Source: Chinchilla lanigera (lineage: Eukaryota > Chordata > Mammalia > Rodentia > Chinchillidae). From it: a stretch of DNA of 64,000 nucleotides. Positions within the stretch are counted from its first letter, which is position 1; each line of letters begins with the position of its first letter. The DNA lies in the NCBI RefSeq assembly GCF_000276665.1, contig NW_004955435.1, positions 4,254,772 through 4,318,771 on the forward strand, read 5' to 3'. The position numbers and the translations under genes are program-made. Below, one piece after another: positions 35,497-45,785 of this stretch. Below the pieces are notes generated by a model. That model searched no databases and was not told where the DNA came from. It was given only the letters and a program-made list of their open reading frames with translations.

Positions 35497-35512
35497 AAGA
35501 TATCAGGCCCCG

Positions 35513-36880
35513 CCCTTCCCCATAGACGCCGTGAAAGCCATGCGTTTGTCCACTGTTTGAGTTGCCTGGGACTTCCATCCCCCTCCTCCTGCCCCCACCC
35601 TGTACTCAGGCACACATAAGAATAAAAAGCCAGGTTTCTGTGCTGTTTCCCTCTCAGCCCTTTGATAGAGTGTGCAAGAGCCTGCGGAGTAGAACACTGC
35701 CATCAAAGGATGGAACCCTGTGTGCATCACACAGGACTGTGGCAGCCCAGGCTGAGGAGCAGCCTCTACTCAGCATCCAGTCTCTCTTCTGCCACAGAAA
35801 TGTGAGAATTGTCCTTGTACTGAGGTGGTGCATCCTCAACGCTGAGGCTGCCTGGATCCCTGCGTCTGAATGGAATGCAGTGTTCCTTACAGCTGCCCCG
35901 GTCTGCAGCAGACCCTTGTATGAGCGAGATCTAACTTCTGCTCTGCTAGTCTACTCAGACGAACCACAGCAGAGGCTATTTGGTCTGCACAAATGAGGGC
36001 AGGCAGACATAATGTCACACGGTAAGCATTTTAATATGGGGTAAGTGAAAAAGTGCCCTTGGCAGTGAAGAGAGAGTGGAGTTAATTATTTCTGAAGAAG
36101 CCAACTTAAATGAAGCAACTAGGAGTATGACATCAAGGGAAAGAAGACCACAAAGGGTAGGACCTTAGAGAATCCTACCTTTAAGAATTAGGTAAGGACA
36201 GGTAATGTAGGAAATCAAGGAAAGGACGGAAGAGCAGAAAGAAAACCGGAAGGCAATGGTGTTGTAGAGCCCCAAAAGGAGGTTGTTCCCAACCTCCAGA
36301 GGAAATAACCGGAAAGGTTCCATGGGAAGTCATGAGATTTGACTGAGAAGAAGCCACTGGATTTGAAATCACGGAAACCTTAAAGACAAATTCAGATTTA
36401 AGAGATAAAATGGAAGTACCCTATGCTTAAAGAAAATAGAATATGCTTACAGAGCAACACTTCTCAAAATATGACACTTACGAGACCAAATGCTCCCCCC
36501 AAGAGGGGGAGAATTCACTTGAGATGCATTTGTTGTATACTTATATCTAAGAAGGAATTTCTCAAAACCTATTTGTGACTTTTCTGGGTGACAGAAAGGA
36601 AGGAGCATCTTGTGCCTAACAACCATAGCGCCGATGCAAGGAAAGAAAAGCAACTGAGTCCTAGGTTGCTTCACAAGTCTTAATCAATAAAGGTTCAGTT
36701 TCTAATGTTGCTGTTTGTTTAACTAAAATAAATAAGACACTCAAGAAAGAATAAGGACAAATTTTAATAGGCTGTCTTGAAAATAAAAACGTCCAATAAA
36801 ACATTTCTTATGTAACAAATTTGCTAGGGAAATCAGGTCAGCAGCCTGACCAAAGTTACAAGCTGGGTGACTACCTCGGC
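35513..36880. other. Unassigned; possible LTR-like stretch at 35513-35700
   Basis: AAGAATAAAAAGCCAGG followed by TTTCTGTGCTGTTTCCCTCT resembles a poly(A) signal and U5 start of an ERV LTR, but no matching partner was found in the window. The 144-residue frame at 35562-35996 has no domain. The remainder to 36880 is unrecognised. Confidence 0.35.
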
Positions 36881-37075
36881 ATAGTAGCTCACACCTGTAA
36901 TCCCGGCACTATGGGAGGCTGAGGCAGAGGGATTCCAACTTTAAACCCATGCTGAACAATTCAGCAATTTACTGAAACCTCTCAAAACAAGAAATGAAAA
37001 GGAGTAGGCTTGTGGCTCAGTGTGAGGGCTCTGTGCTCAACCTCCCGTACCTCTAAAAAGAAAAAGAGAGAAATA
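36881..37075 (+). mobile_element. B1-ID dimer SINE (B4-like)
   Basis: Left half GGCATAGTAGCTCACACCTG, TAATCCCGGCACTATGGGAG, CAGCAATTTACTGAAACC is B1-derived. The right half GTAGGCTTGTGGCTCAGTGT, GTGCTCAACCTCCCGTACC is ID-derived, with an A-rich end. Such B1-ID fusions are known in several rodent lineages. Old copy. Confidence 0.72.
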
Positions 37076-37562
37076 AAAGCTGCACGTATGACAAATTTGT
37101 ATAACTTGCCTTTTCTCTAGTCTGTAAATGAGGGTAAGATTAATATGTACTGGAAAGGGCTGTTTTGAATAATCACACGGTACGACATAGAAAACAGCTA
37201 GAATATGGCCCAGCATGTAGAGAAAACTCAGTTAATATTACTTAATTGTCATCATGACTTTTCACATCTCTTTCAGTACTCAGCTGACAATAAGGCAGAA
37301 TTTAAATAATCTGGGCTCCCTGAGGAATTGAAGTTGTTGTCTCTTTGAAGTCAATTTAGCATTAGACAATGATTTATATACTAATAATCAAGAGTTGACA
37401 GAGAAACTATGTTTGGTTACTCTGATCTCTTACTTGAGAGTGAATTGCCAATATACCTACAGTCCTTTCAGGATAACTATATTGATGGAGTCCGTTCATT
37501 TAATATATCTAATTTCATGAAAATATAATAATTTAATGCATGTTTCTATTTGGGGTTTATAC
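37076..37562. other. Unassigned sequence
   Basis: No feature recognised. Confidence 0.4.
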
Positions 37563-37571
37563 CTAAACACA

Positions 37572-37604
<33 letters not shown>
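37563..37604. repeat. (CA)n microsatellite
   Basis: An uninterrupted CA run. Confidence 0.97.
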
Positions 37605-37606
<2 letters not shown>

Positions 37607-37693
37607 TGAAATGAGTGGATAACAAGTCTGTGCAGTTCACCCATCACTCTGCCCATCACATTAATCATTCTTCAAGGAACTTGTTTTCTGAAA

Positions 37694-37724
37694 CGTTGTC
37701 GATCTGTTAGTATTTTCCTCCTTT

Positions 37725-37756
<32 letters not shown>
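37694..37756 (+). mobile_element. Extreme 5'-truncated retroposon tail
   Basis: About 60 bases (GTTAGTATTTTCCTCCTTTT, then a long A-run) match the 3' end of the family copy at 27741-27947. Flanked by AAGGAACTTGTTTTCTGAAA (37674-37693) and a second copy at about 37755-37782 that contains a small internal duplication of GGAACTT. Confidence 0.7.
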
Positions 37757-37758
<2 letters not shown>

Positions 37759-37782
37759 AACTTGGAACTTGTTTTCTGAAAG

Positions 37783-39613
37783 GAAGCCATAAGAAAGTGT
37801 TTAGCATTTTCATAATTAAAGAGCAGTTCTTTAATTCTTAATGTGGTTTTAAAACTTGAATGTAAAATCTGCTCTGAGGAAAATGTGATTGTACATGCTC
37901 GGCTGCCAAAGAATTTCCTGCCTGAGAATTCCCACCATGTGACCACACAAGCTGGGAGCATCATGCAAATGCTCCTCTCAAAGCTCCCAAACCTCTTGAG
38001 CAATGCCTACGACACGGTTTTGGTGGGTGTGTATATATTTCCTTTTTTTAAGTATATGGTTTCAACTCACTTTTATTTTCAAGGTCACACTCATTCTAGG
38101 GCTATTTATAGAATCAAGCATTAAGCCCAATCCCTTTTCCCTCATACTGGAAAAAAATAAGTATCTGAAATTATCAGCAGCACAGTCTTAAATCGTGTGG
38201 ATTTCAAAGGCTCACTTTGTCAGCAGTATTGAATTCTTTGGAGATGGGTTGGTTTATGTCTGCCATCTGAAGGGAGATTTTAAATCTACATCCTTAGAAG
38301 GCATTTTGTGCATTACCTGCTCTATGCAGAGGTCAACATTAGCCCATCATAACCACACCACTGCAGAGGAATCTGCATTCCTTCCACAGCTGCTGGAGCC
38401 ACAGTCTCTACACACATTTCCCCCTCTGACACCTGCAATGGCAAGAAGAGGGCAGGGTCCACCTGCACTTCATTTTTGTTTTTCCCTGCTGTTAGTATTT
38501 TTTTAATCTAAATTCTTGGGTTCTTTCACACATCCACTCTTGGGAAGGCAGACTGAGAAAAAAGGTGTCAATCGGTGCCGTATTGTTATTTTATGATGCC
38601 TTTTATCTCCATTCCATTCCTCTACGGAGCCACACTGGAAATAGTTAGGTCCAACCTCATGCGCACCCATTCAAGTCTACATAAAGAATAGAACAGCATT
38701 AATCGTGCGCAGTCTGTCTCTTCCCCTCACTGTCTTCACTTCCGCAAATCCCCTTTATACTTGCAGCGTCTTAAGTGTAACTTATTTAGGAGGGAAATTC
38801 CACCTTCCTCCCTTTCCCAACACACACTCGCCTGGATCAGCTTCTTCTATGTTCCCATAGTTTTTTTTTCATAGCATTAATGTAACGGTATTTATAGAGT
38901 GGTCTGTGTATAGCACAGTTTTCCAGTGTTTCTCCTCCTGGACTGTTTACCTTGTCATAGTAACCACTCAGTGGGTGCTTGTGCTGAACACAAGGATGTT
39001 CTGCGTAATCTCTTTTACTGAAAACGTGAGTCTGATGAGGTTACAGCCAACCTTAGATCTCAGCTCCCAAACTGAGGTGCAGTGAGAGAGAAATAGGCAT
39101 AAGTGGTTCTATCACTTTTATTTAGGAAAGTATTTAGCCTAGCCATCATTCATGTTGTGAATCTTGCCCTTCAAACTTTAAATAGAGCAAATAAACACAT
39201 CAATAGCACTACATCCTAGGGAATACTATTTCTCCCATTTTATTCTCTTTAACTGACCCACAGCGTTAAAACGTGGCATCTGTTTTTCCAGCCAATCATT
39301 TAGGATACAAAGTGCCATTGTAAAATAGCGCATGGAGGAAAATAAAAATTTACTACCAGACTTTTGCCTCCCTGATCCACTTTCTGTAATGGCTACTCTG
39401 TGTTCTCTTCACCACGTTCTCCGCTGTTTATATCTTTCCCGGAGCCTCTCTCACTGCTTGGCTTCCCCTCGGTGCCAAGGCGTGCTGTCACATTGTTCCA
39501 CAGGCATGCTGTCCGCAGGAGTGTTCCTGTGTGGACTGCCCACGCCCGGAGGATGCCAGGGGTACCTCTTGCCCCAGCCCGGCCCACTGACATTTACAGA
39601 ACTGCCCAGCAAC
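37783..39613. other. Unassigned, low-copy-looking sequence
   Basis: No recent repeats. The stretch 37850-38040 includes an octamer ATGCAAAT at about 37964. Frames at 39332-39813 occur in three phases and on both strands and are not supported as genes. Confidence 0.4.
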
Positions 39614-39638
39614 ATCCCTCCCTCCCTCCCTCCCTCGT
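39614..39638. repeat. (CCCT)n short tandem repeat
   Basis: CATCCCTCCCTCCCTCCCTC. Confidence 0.9.
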
Positions 39639-40099
39639 CCACTGGTGTGTGCTGGGCAAATGGAGGCAATTACAATGCTGTCCTCAAGTAAACATAATTA
39701 GGACTCAAATCTTCAGAGGAAAAGATACCCACAATGATGTTTTCCAAAGCCAAATACAAATGATTTATTTAAATGGTCTGCACTCATTTGCGAGGCTGAT
39801 TTCCAGAATCTAAAAATCTCATTTAACATTTTCATCCTTACCTAAGATGCCACTTAAAAGGTTATTCAAAATGTTATTCATAATTACCAGCTCTCTTGGC
39901 CTTGCAGAAATCAAAATACCAAGGACAAATATAGGCAAGGATAGCAAGGCAACTGTAAGTGTTTTTCCTCTAAATAGACTCTCAAATATTAAAAAAAGAA
40001 AAAAAATATTTTCTAGTTTTGCTAGAAAATATTTAAAAGTCTGCCAGTCAATTTTCTTAGTAATGCTTGCTGCATGACTGTTTTGTATAGTCTGAGTGT

Positions 40100-40270
40100 A
40101 CGGCAGAGCTGAATAAATCTTTAACCTCTGTACTGTATACCCTTGTCCATAAAATAGTAATAATAATAATAATAATGCTCACCTCAAACACTTGCTGTAA
40201 GAATTAAATGATCGAATACACATAAAGCAATTAGGGCAGGGCCTGGCATCTGCTAAGTGCTCGAGAATGT
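40100..40270 (-). mobile_element. MIR-type fragment with (TAA)n
   Basis: TTGTCCATAAAATAGTAATA, CACTTGCTGTAAGAATTAAA and GGGCCTGGCATCTGCTAAGT follow a MIR 3' pattern; a (TAA)n tract at 40146-40172 has expanded within it. Confidence 0.6.
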
Positions 40271-40725
40271 TGCCTGTAATAATTATTATTATTTATAATA
40301 ATGAGATTTCAGCCTGGCAGGCAAGACAAATCTAAGTATTTTATGGAATTTACTGTGGTTGTTCCACGTCTAGTGTTTCTCAGGTTTCATTTGTCTTAAA
40401 AACACATCTATATAATTAATGAGTTTAGCACAGGCCTGAGCAGTTTGGGGAAGCTCAGAGACTCTAAAAAACCAATCAGATCTCCTTCCTTCCACTCATG
40501 GCCAGAGAAGACCTGGAAAATAATTCTTTCTGGAGAAGAACAAAGTTTCCACCTCAATCTAATGTCCAGGTCGCTTCTAACTATCCTAAAGTGAATGAAC
40601 ACATCAAGTTAATCCTGGCATACAATTTGAAATTTTTGTTGTTATTTCCTTGGGGCTTTTGAGGGGAGGGGGGATTTTTTCAAATCTATAAAATGGAGGT
40701 AACTATAAAAATAAGAAATGTTTGT

Positions 40726-40770
40726 TTTTGTCTGTGTTGTTATTTTTTAATTCTCTTTAAAATAAAAAAG
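40726..40770 (+). mobile_element. Extreme 5'-truncated retroposon tail
   Basis: TTTTGTCTGTGTTGTTATTT and TTCTCTTTAAAATAAAAAA are the 3' end of the family (compare 45060-45126). Flanked by TAAGAAATGTTTGT (40712-40725) and TAAGAAACATTTGT (40771-40784), 12 of 14 identical. Confidence 0.65.
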
Positions 40771-40789
40771 TAAGAAACATTTGTATAAG

Positions 40790-40940
40790 GCTTTGAATCA
40801 GGCCTGGATGTAAGTACTTTCTAAACAATAACCAGTTATTACCCCCAATGTACAGGTAAGAAAACTAAAGCATGGAAAGGTTGAGCCGCTTGCCCAAGGC
40901 CACACAGTTAATCAGCCAGGATTTGAAAGTAGTCAACACT
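40790..40940 (+). mobile_element. MIR SINE fragment
   Basis: CCCCAATGTACAGGTAAGAA, GGTTGAGCCGCTTGCCCAAG, GCCACACAGTTAATCAGCCA: clear MIR 3' part. Confidence 0.82.
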
Positions 40941-41462
40941 CATAGCCACAATAGTAGCATAGCTTCTACTCCCACCCCATCCCAGCTAGATAATAAATTT
41001 TTCCTCAACCAAAATAATCTGGTTTTTCAAGACTAGATGCTGCAGAAGCTCCTTCCAAGAGGACCAGAGCGCTGGCTTTGTCCTATTCAGCAAAACCTAG
41101 CTGTGCAGTTCCTATGACTAAGAGCCATACATCCGACTCTGCCTGGGACAGCCCTAGGGTTCCCTCTTTTACTTCCCAATGATGTCTTTCTGCTCAGTAA
41201 CTTACACTGAATGTCTGGTCTTTAATTTCATATTGTTGCATGTGGAAAACTAGTCTATATTGTGTGTCTGTGTCTGCATGTACATGTGTGTGCTGCCCCT
41301 GAAATTTTTAGTTCTTTGCTTTTTAAATGCTTTCCCTTTTTTTTTTTTTTTTACATTTATCTTGCACAAATTTCAACCTAAAATTAAGTAAATATATTCA
41401 ACCATTGCACTAGTTTCTTGGCAAAAGAGCTGAGGAAGTATGAAGGAATAATAGGCCTTTAC

Positions 41463-42323
41463 ACCTCAGCCACAATTCTAATTAGAACTCGGTTTATTCT
41501 TCCATTTTTCTGCTTGGTTCATGAACTGTTTTTGAAGTGGTTTTGTAGAAGACATTTGAGTGTTGACTTTGCATCCAGCTATGCCACTGAGTTTGGTTAT
41601 TAGATCTAGAAGTCTACTGGTAGAATTTTTTGGGTCGTCTATGTAGAGTAACATGTCATCTGCAAATAATGATAATTTCACTTCTTCCATTCCTATCCTT
41701 ATTCCTTTATTTCTTTCTCTTGTCTCATTGTTCTGGCTAATGTTTCCAGAGCTGTACTGATAGGAGTGGTGACAGTGGGCATCCTTGTCTTGTTCCTGAT
41801 TTTAGAGTGAAAGCTTTTAGTTTTTGACCATTTAGTATGATGTTGGCTATTGGTTTGTCATAAATGGTTTTTATCAGATTGAGGTAAAGACCACCTATTC
41901 CAATTTTCTGTAGAGTTTTCATCATGAATGGGTGCTGAACTTTGTCAAATGCTTTTTCTGCATTTATTGAGATGATCATTTGATTTTTGTCTTTGGCTTG
42001 GTTAATATGGTTTACTACATTTATTGATTTGCATATGTTGAACCATCCCTGCATCCCAGGAATGAATCCTACTTGGTCATGGTGTATAATTTTCTTGATG
42101 ATTTGCTGCATTCTGTTTGCCAGTATCTTATTGAAGATTTTTGCATCTGTGTTCATTAGGAAAATTGGCCTCTAGTTTTCTTTTTAGGTTAGGTCCTTCT
42201 CTTCTTTTGGTATCAGGGAAATACTTGCTTCCAGGAATATTTTTGGAAGTGTTTTCCATTTCAATTTCATTAAAGAGTTTCAGCATTAATGACATTAGAT
42301 CTTCTCTAAATTTCTTGTAGCAA
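41463..42323 (-). mobile_element. L1 ORF2 reverse-transcriptase segment, inverted
   Basis: Minus-strand translation shows L1 reverse transcriptase: [13 protein letters not shown] (41737-42156 frame) and, after a frameshift, the catalytic-site block LSLFADDMLLYI (41478-41690 frame), with [10 protein letters not shown] upstream. The frame is broken between the two parts and at 42160, so it is dead. The segment joins at 42323/42324 to the 3' end of an L1 in the opposite orientation, making a single twin-primed insertion. Confidence 0.93.
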
Positions 42324-42857
42324 TAGATGTACACCCATGTTTGTAGCAACACAGTTTGGGATAGTTAAATCTTGAAAACAACACAAATGCCCATCAACAG
42401 AGGAATGGATAAAAAAGATGTGGTATTTTTCTCCAATGGAGTAAAAACTCAGCCATAAAGAAGGGTAAACTGGAGACTTTCATAGGTAAATGGATGCAAC
42501 TTGAGACCATATTCCTAAGTGAAATAAACCAGACACACATGTGTAAGCATCACATTGTCTCCCTGATGTAAGAAACTGAAAGAATAGATAAGGACCAAAA
42601 GGTACTATAGATATTGTGAAATGGAAAGAAATTGTTCAAAAGGAAAGAGCAACTGGTGGGGGCGGGGGGAAGATTTAAAAAGGAGAAAGTGACAATAAAG
42701 CTTTGTAAATATGGAGGGAAAGAGGGGTTGAAGACAGGAGAGGGGGTTGTGGATAAAAAAGGAATCAAAATATATCCTCTACAGGTACAAATTCCCTGTA
42801 ATGAATATGATCACTATATATATCTTAAATGTACCAATAAACTGAATTTTTCTTAAA
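42324..42857 (+). mobile_element. L1 3' end (direct part of the twin-primed insertion)
   Basis: AATGCCCATCAACAGAGGAA, TGGATAAAAAAGATGTGGTA, CTCAGCCATAAAGAA and AGTGAAATAAACCAGACA are the end of L1 ORF2, followed by a purine-rich 3' UTR (GGGGGCGGGGGGAAG) and CCAATAAACTGAATTTTTCT. Confidence 0.92.
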
Positions 42858-43469
42858 AGGCATTTGAATGTGCCTTTGTCCACACACATTTGTTCGTCAC
42901 TTTCCATTTGCTTTGTGATCGCTGAATTGACGTACTCACCTTGGTGCTAAGAACACCCTGTTTTCATTCATGAGTCTCAAGGAGTGACCTCAGGGCTTTT
43001 GCACCTATTCAGCTTATGTGCACTGAACAGACTGTGTTTTCCCCTGCTGAAAGCTCAGTCCTTGTCAGGCCCAGTTGCCCCTGGTGCTCTTAGTGTTATG
43101 AAGTTGGCTCGTCCTTTCTCAACCTGAGAAAGGAGAGAAGAAACAATTAGATGTCTTTTATATGCCTTCTGGGTATCTTCCTGCCGGTTGTCATTGTTCT
43201 GAAAACAAAGTGACTCTCCTGTCGCTGATTATGCGTAGATATCTGCCTAGAATGCCCGTTGTGTCCTCTCCCTCTGGTAGACACTTACCTATCCACATTC
43301 ACTATCTTCTCCGCCACGAATCCTCTAGACAGGATTAATTACCAGGCCATCTGCAGAGCTGCAATTTGTTTATCCTGTATGATGATTTCACCTTCACCTG
43401 TCATTTTTAAATTGTGGCCTCAGGCAAAGTACAAGACATATTTATAATACTCTCTTGGACCTATCACAA
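42858..43469. other. Unassigned sequence
   Basis: No feature recognised. Confidence 0.4.
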
Positions 43470-43645
43470 AGGCTACTGTACACATGCTTAATAAATGTTT
43501 GATGAATGAATAGCACTTTATAATATACCCAGTGGTTTTCAAATGCATTAGTTCATCTTAGCTCTGTGCAATCTTATGAAGCATATGATCACTTTATACT
43601 TATGAAGCATGTGACGGACATTCTCACTTCATAGAGGGGAAAACT
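43470..43645 (-). mobile_element. MIR-type fragment
   Basis: CACATGCTTAATAAATGTTT, then CATTAGTTCATCTTAGCTCT and TCACTTCATAGAGGGGAAAA, fit two adjacent MIR pieces. Confidence 0.55.
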
Positions 43646-44933
43646 AGGAAATCTCAGAAAGTAAAGGATATGGGAAGAGGGGTATAACTTTCTATAGGTT
43701 TCTAACTAGCTAGATTTATATAATTACATAAATACTTAGTCTCCTAGGATTATAAAAATAATTTTCATTAAAGAACTATTGGACTGGACATTTTTTTCTA
43801 GTGTCCAAAACGCCTTCTGTAAATAGCTATTTTGGTTTTCTTCACATTACCAGTTAAGAGGGCCATTGTGAGCCTCATCTGTGTGAACTTCACCCAGTGA
43901 AACATGCGGAGGACATGGACAAGACTTCAGGTATTGCACAAGCTAAGAAGACAAACTCTGACATTGCCCACCTTCTTCCTAACAACCCACCAGAAAATAG
44001 CTAGAGCAATGTAAGGAGGACTGCTCGCGTATCTTTGGCATGACCTGAACCTTTTTACCCTAAATCATTTGATTGTTTTTCTTTCCAAGGAAGTTGGGAT
44101 ATAGGAAAAAATTGATTGAAATAAAATGTCTTTGACATTTAACCTCTGAAAAAGAAGCCATGCATATATTCTTCTCCCTATCCTACTAAAAGACTGAATC
44201 ACATACAGGCAAGAGAAACACAATCAACAAATTGAATCTGAACTACAGTGTTCCAGAGTAGGACAAGTTCTGCAGTCAGACAAGCCTGAGGGGCTTGTTC
44301 TTTTAAGCAGTATTTATTAAGCACCAGGCAGAGTTACATATCAGAGATTCAGTACTGGGTGAAATAACATAGTCCTCAACTCACAAAACTTTCCGTCTCA
44401 CAAGAAAGCCAGAGTTTGAAAATGTAACTCCAATACCATGAAATGCAAAGTTTCAGAAGAGTCAAGGGAGACCTGAAAAAGGGACATTTCCATTGACACC
44501 AATGGATAAATAAGTTTGGTGGGTAATAGAGAGCAAGGAAGATGGGAAAATGAGGAAGAGTTTTTCAGGGAGAGACAGATAAAAAGACCAGTGACAGTTA
44601 CTGCAGATGTTCCACTGAGCACCTTGCTACAATGACTCAGAGGCCCTGGCTGACATCAACAAATATAACTCAAAGGTTTGGAAAAGTATGTGTGCATTGG
44701 AGGGTATTCTCTCTTACCACATTTGAAATCCTGAGATGACAACACGGATGAGTCTAAGCTAGCCTGCTGAAGGGCGGAGGACCATATGAGCTTAGGCAAT
44801 TTATCCACAAGCCATCCAGCTTGCTGACAACCTGCCCACCATGAGAACTAAGTAAGGCCATGGTAGATCTTTAAGCCACTAACCACGACACAAGAGAAAG
44901 CAGAGCAGAGTTTAGCTGAATTGGACCAGATCC
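43646..44933. other. Unassigned sequence
   Basis: No recognised repeat or exon. Confidence 0.4.
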
Positions 44934-44946
44934 AAAGAAATGCCAG

Positions 44947-45126
44947 CATTCTGACATCTGGTAGTCTGAGCAACTATGTTGAAGATAACAACATGTAATA
45001 TAACAACCAGTGTTAATTCCTATCATCTTGTTTTGAAATTCTGAATCGTTTTTATTGTTTTCGTGTTGGTTTGTTTTTGTCTTTGTTGTTGTTACTTTGG
45101 GTTTTTTTGTCTTTAAAATAAAAAAA
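44947..45126 (+). mobile_element. Retroposon family copy with TSD
   Basis: CTGGTAGTCTGAGCAACTAT, GAAGATAACAACATGTAATA, TAACAACCAGTGTTAATTCC, TATCATCTTGTTTTGAAATT and the tail TTTGTCTTTAAAATAAAAAA. Flanked by AAAGAAATGCCAG (44934-44946) and AAAGAAATGCTCAG (45127-45140). Confidence 0.82.
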
Positions 45127-45644
45127 AAAGAAATGCTCAGTTGAACCATGGAACTGTGAGTTAAATAAAATGATCTGTGCTGCAGCCACTAGGCTACAGG
45201 AAGCTTTGTGCATTGCAGCAAACAGTAACAAATGTGCGTGGCAAGGACGACGCCTGATCTAGGCCGTTAGCAAAGAGGACTGGCAGAAAGCAGGCGTGTC
45301 GATCGGAAGAGCACTGCAGGTTTCTATTTGGGCCAAGAGGTGGAAGGTAAGTTCTACTTATTAAGCTCAAGGGTAGCAGAGGAGAGAAACATATGTGGGA
45401 GGAAATGGTGAGTGCAACTGAGAACATGTAGAAGCTGAGAAGGCAGAGGAAGTGCTCAGCAGGGGTACCAAGCATGTCATCAGACTGATGACCACACAGC
45501 AAATGAGAAGGGCCTAGGCTGCAGAGGCCTCATACTGCACGTAGACATGGTGACTGAAGCCACAGTAAACAAACTCCCCTGAGCATAAAGAGCAGTGAAA
45601 AGCCTAAAGGGCCACAACAATTGCTGTACACGTAGCTTTGAGCA

Positions 45645-45785
45645 AGTTGTTCAACATCCCTGAGCCTGTCTCATCACCTGTAAAATGAGGTAATGCTAAC
45701 AGACTTACTCTGAGGTAACAAAGATTAAACAAAATTTATTTTGCTTCAACCGTCTGACACATATTGGGAACTAAAACTGCTAACT
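45645..45785 (-). mobile_element. MIR-type fragment
   Basis: AGTTGTTCAACATCCCTGAG, CCTGTCTCATCACCTGTAAA, ATGAGGTAATGCTAA: MIR order. Confidence 0.7.

Noticed and set aside
35562..35996. 144-residue plus-strand frame
   Set aside because: No domain, no splice context, and it starts in a sequence that looks like LTR; more likely chance.
39332..39813. Overlapping plus-strand frames of 119 and 137 residues
   Set aside because: Two phases and the opposite strand are open over the same bases; no family resemblance.
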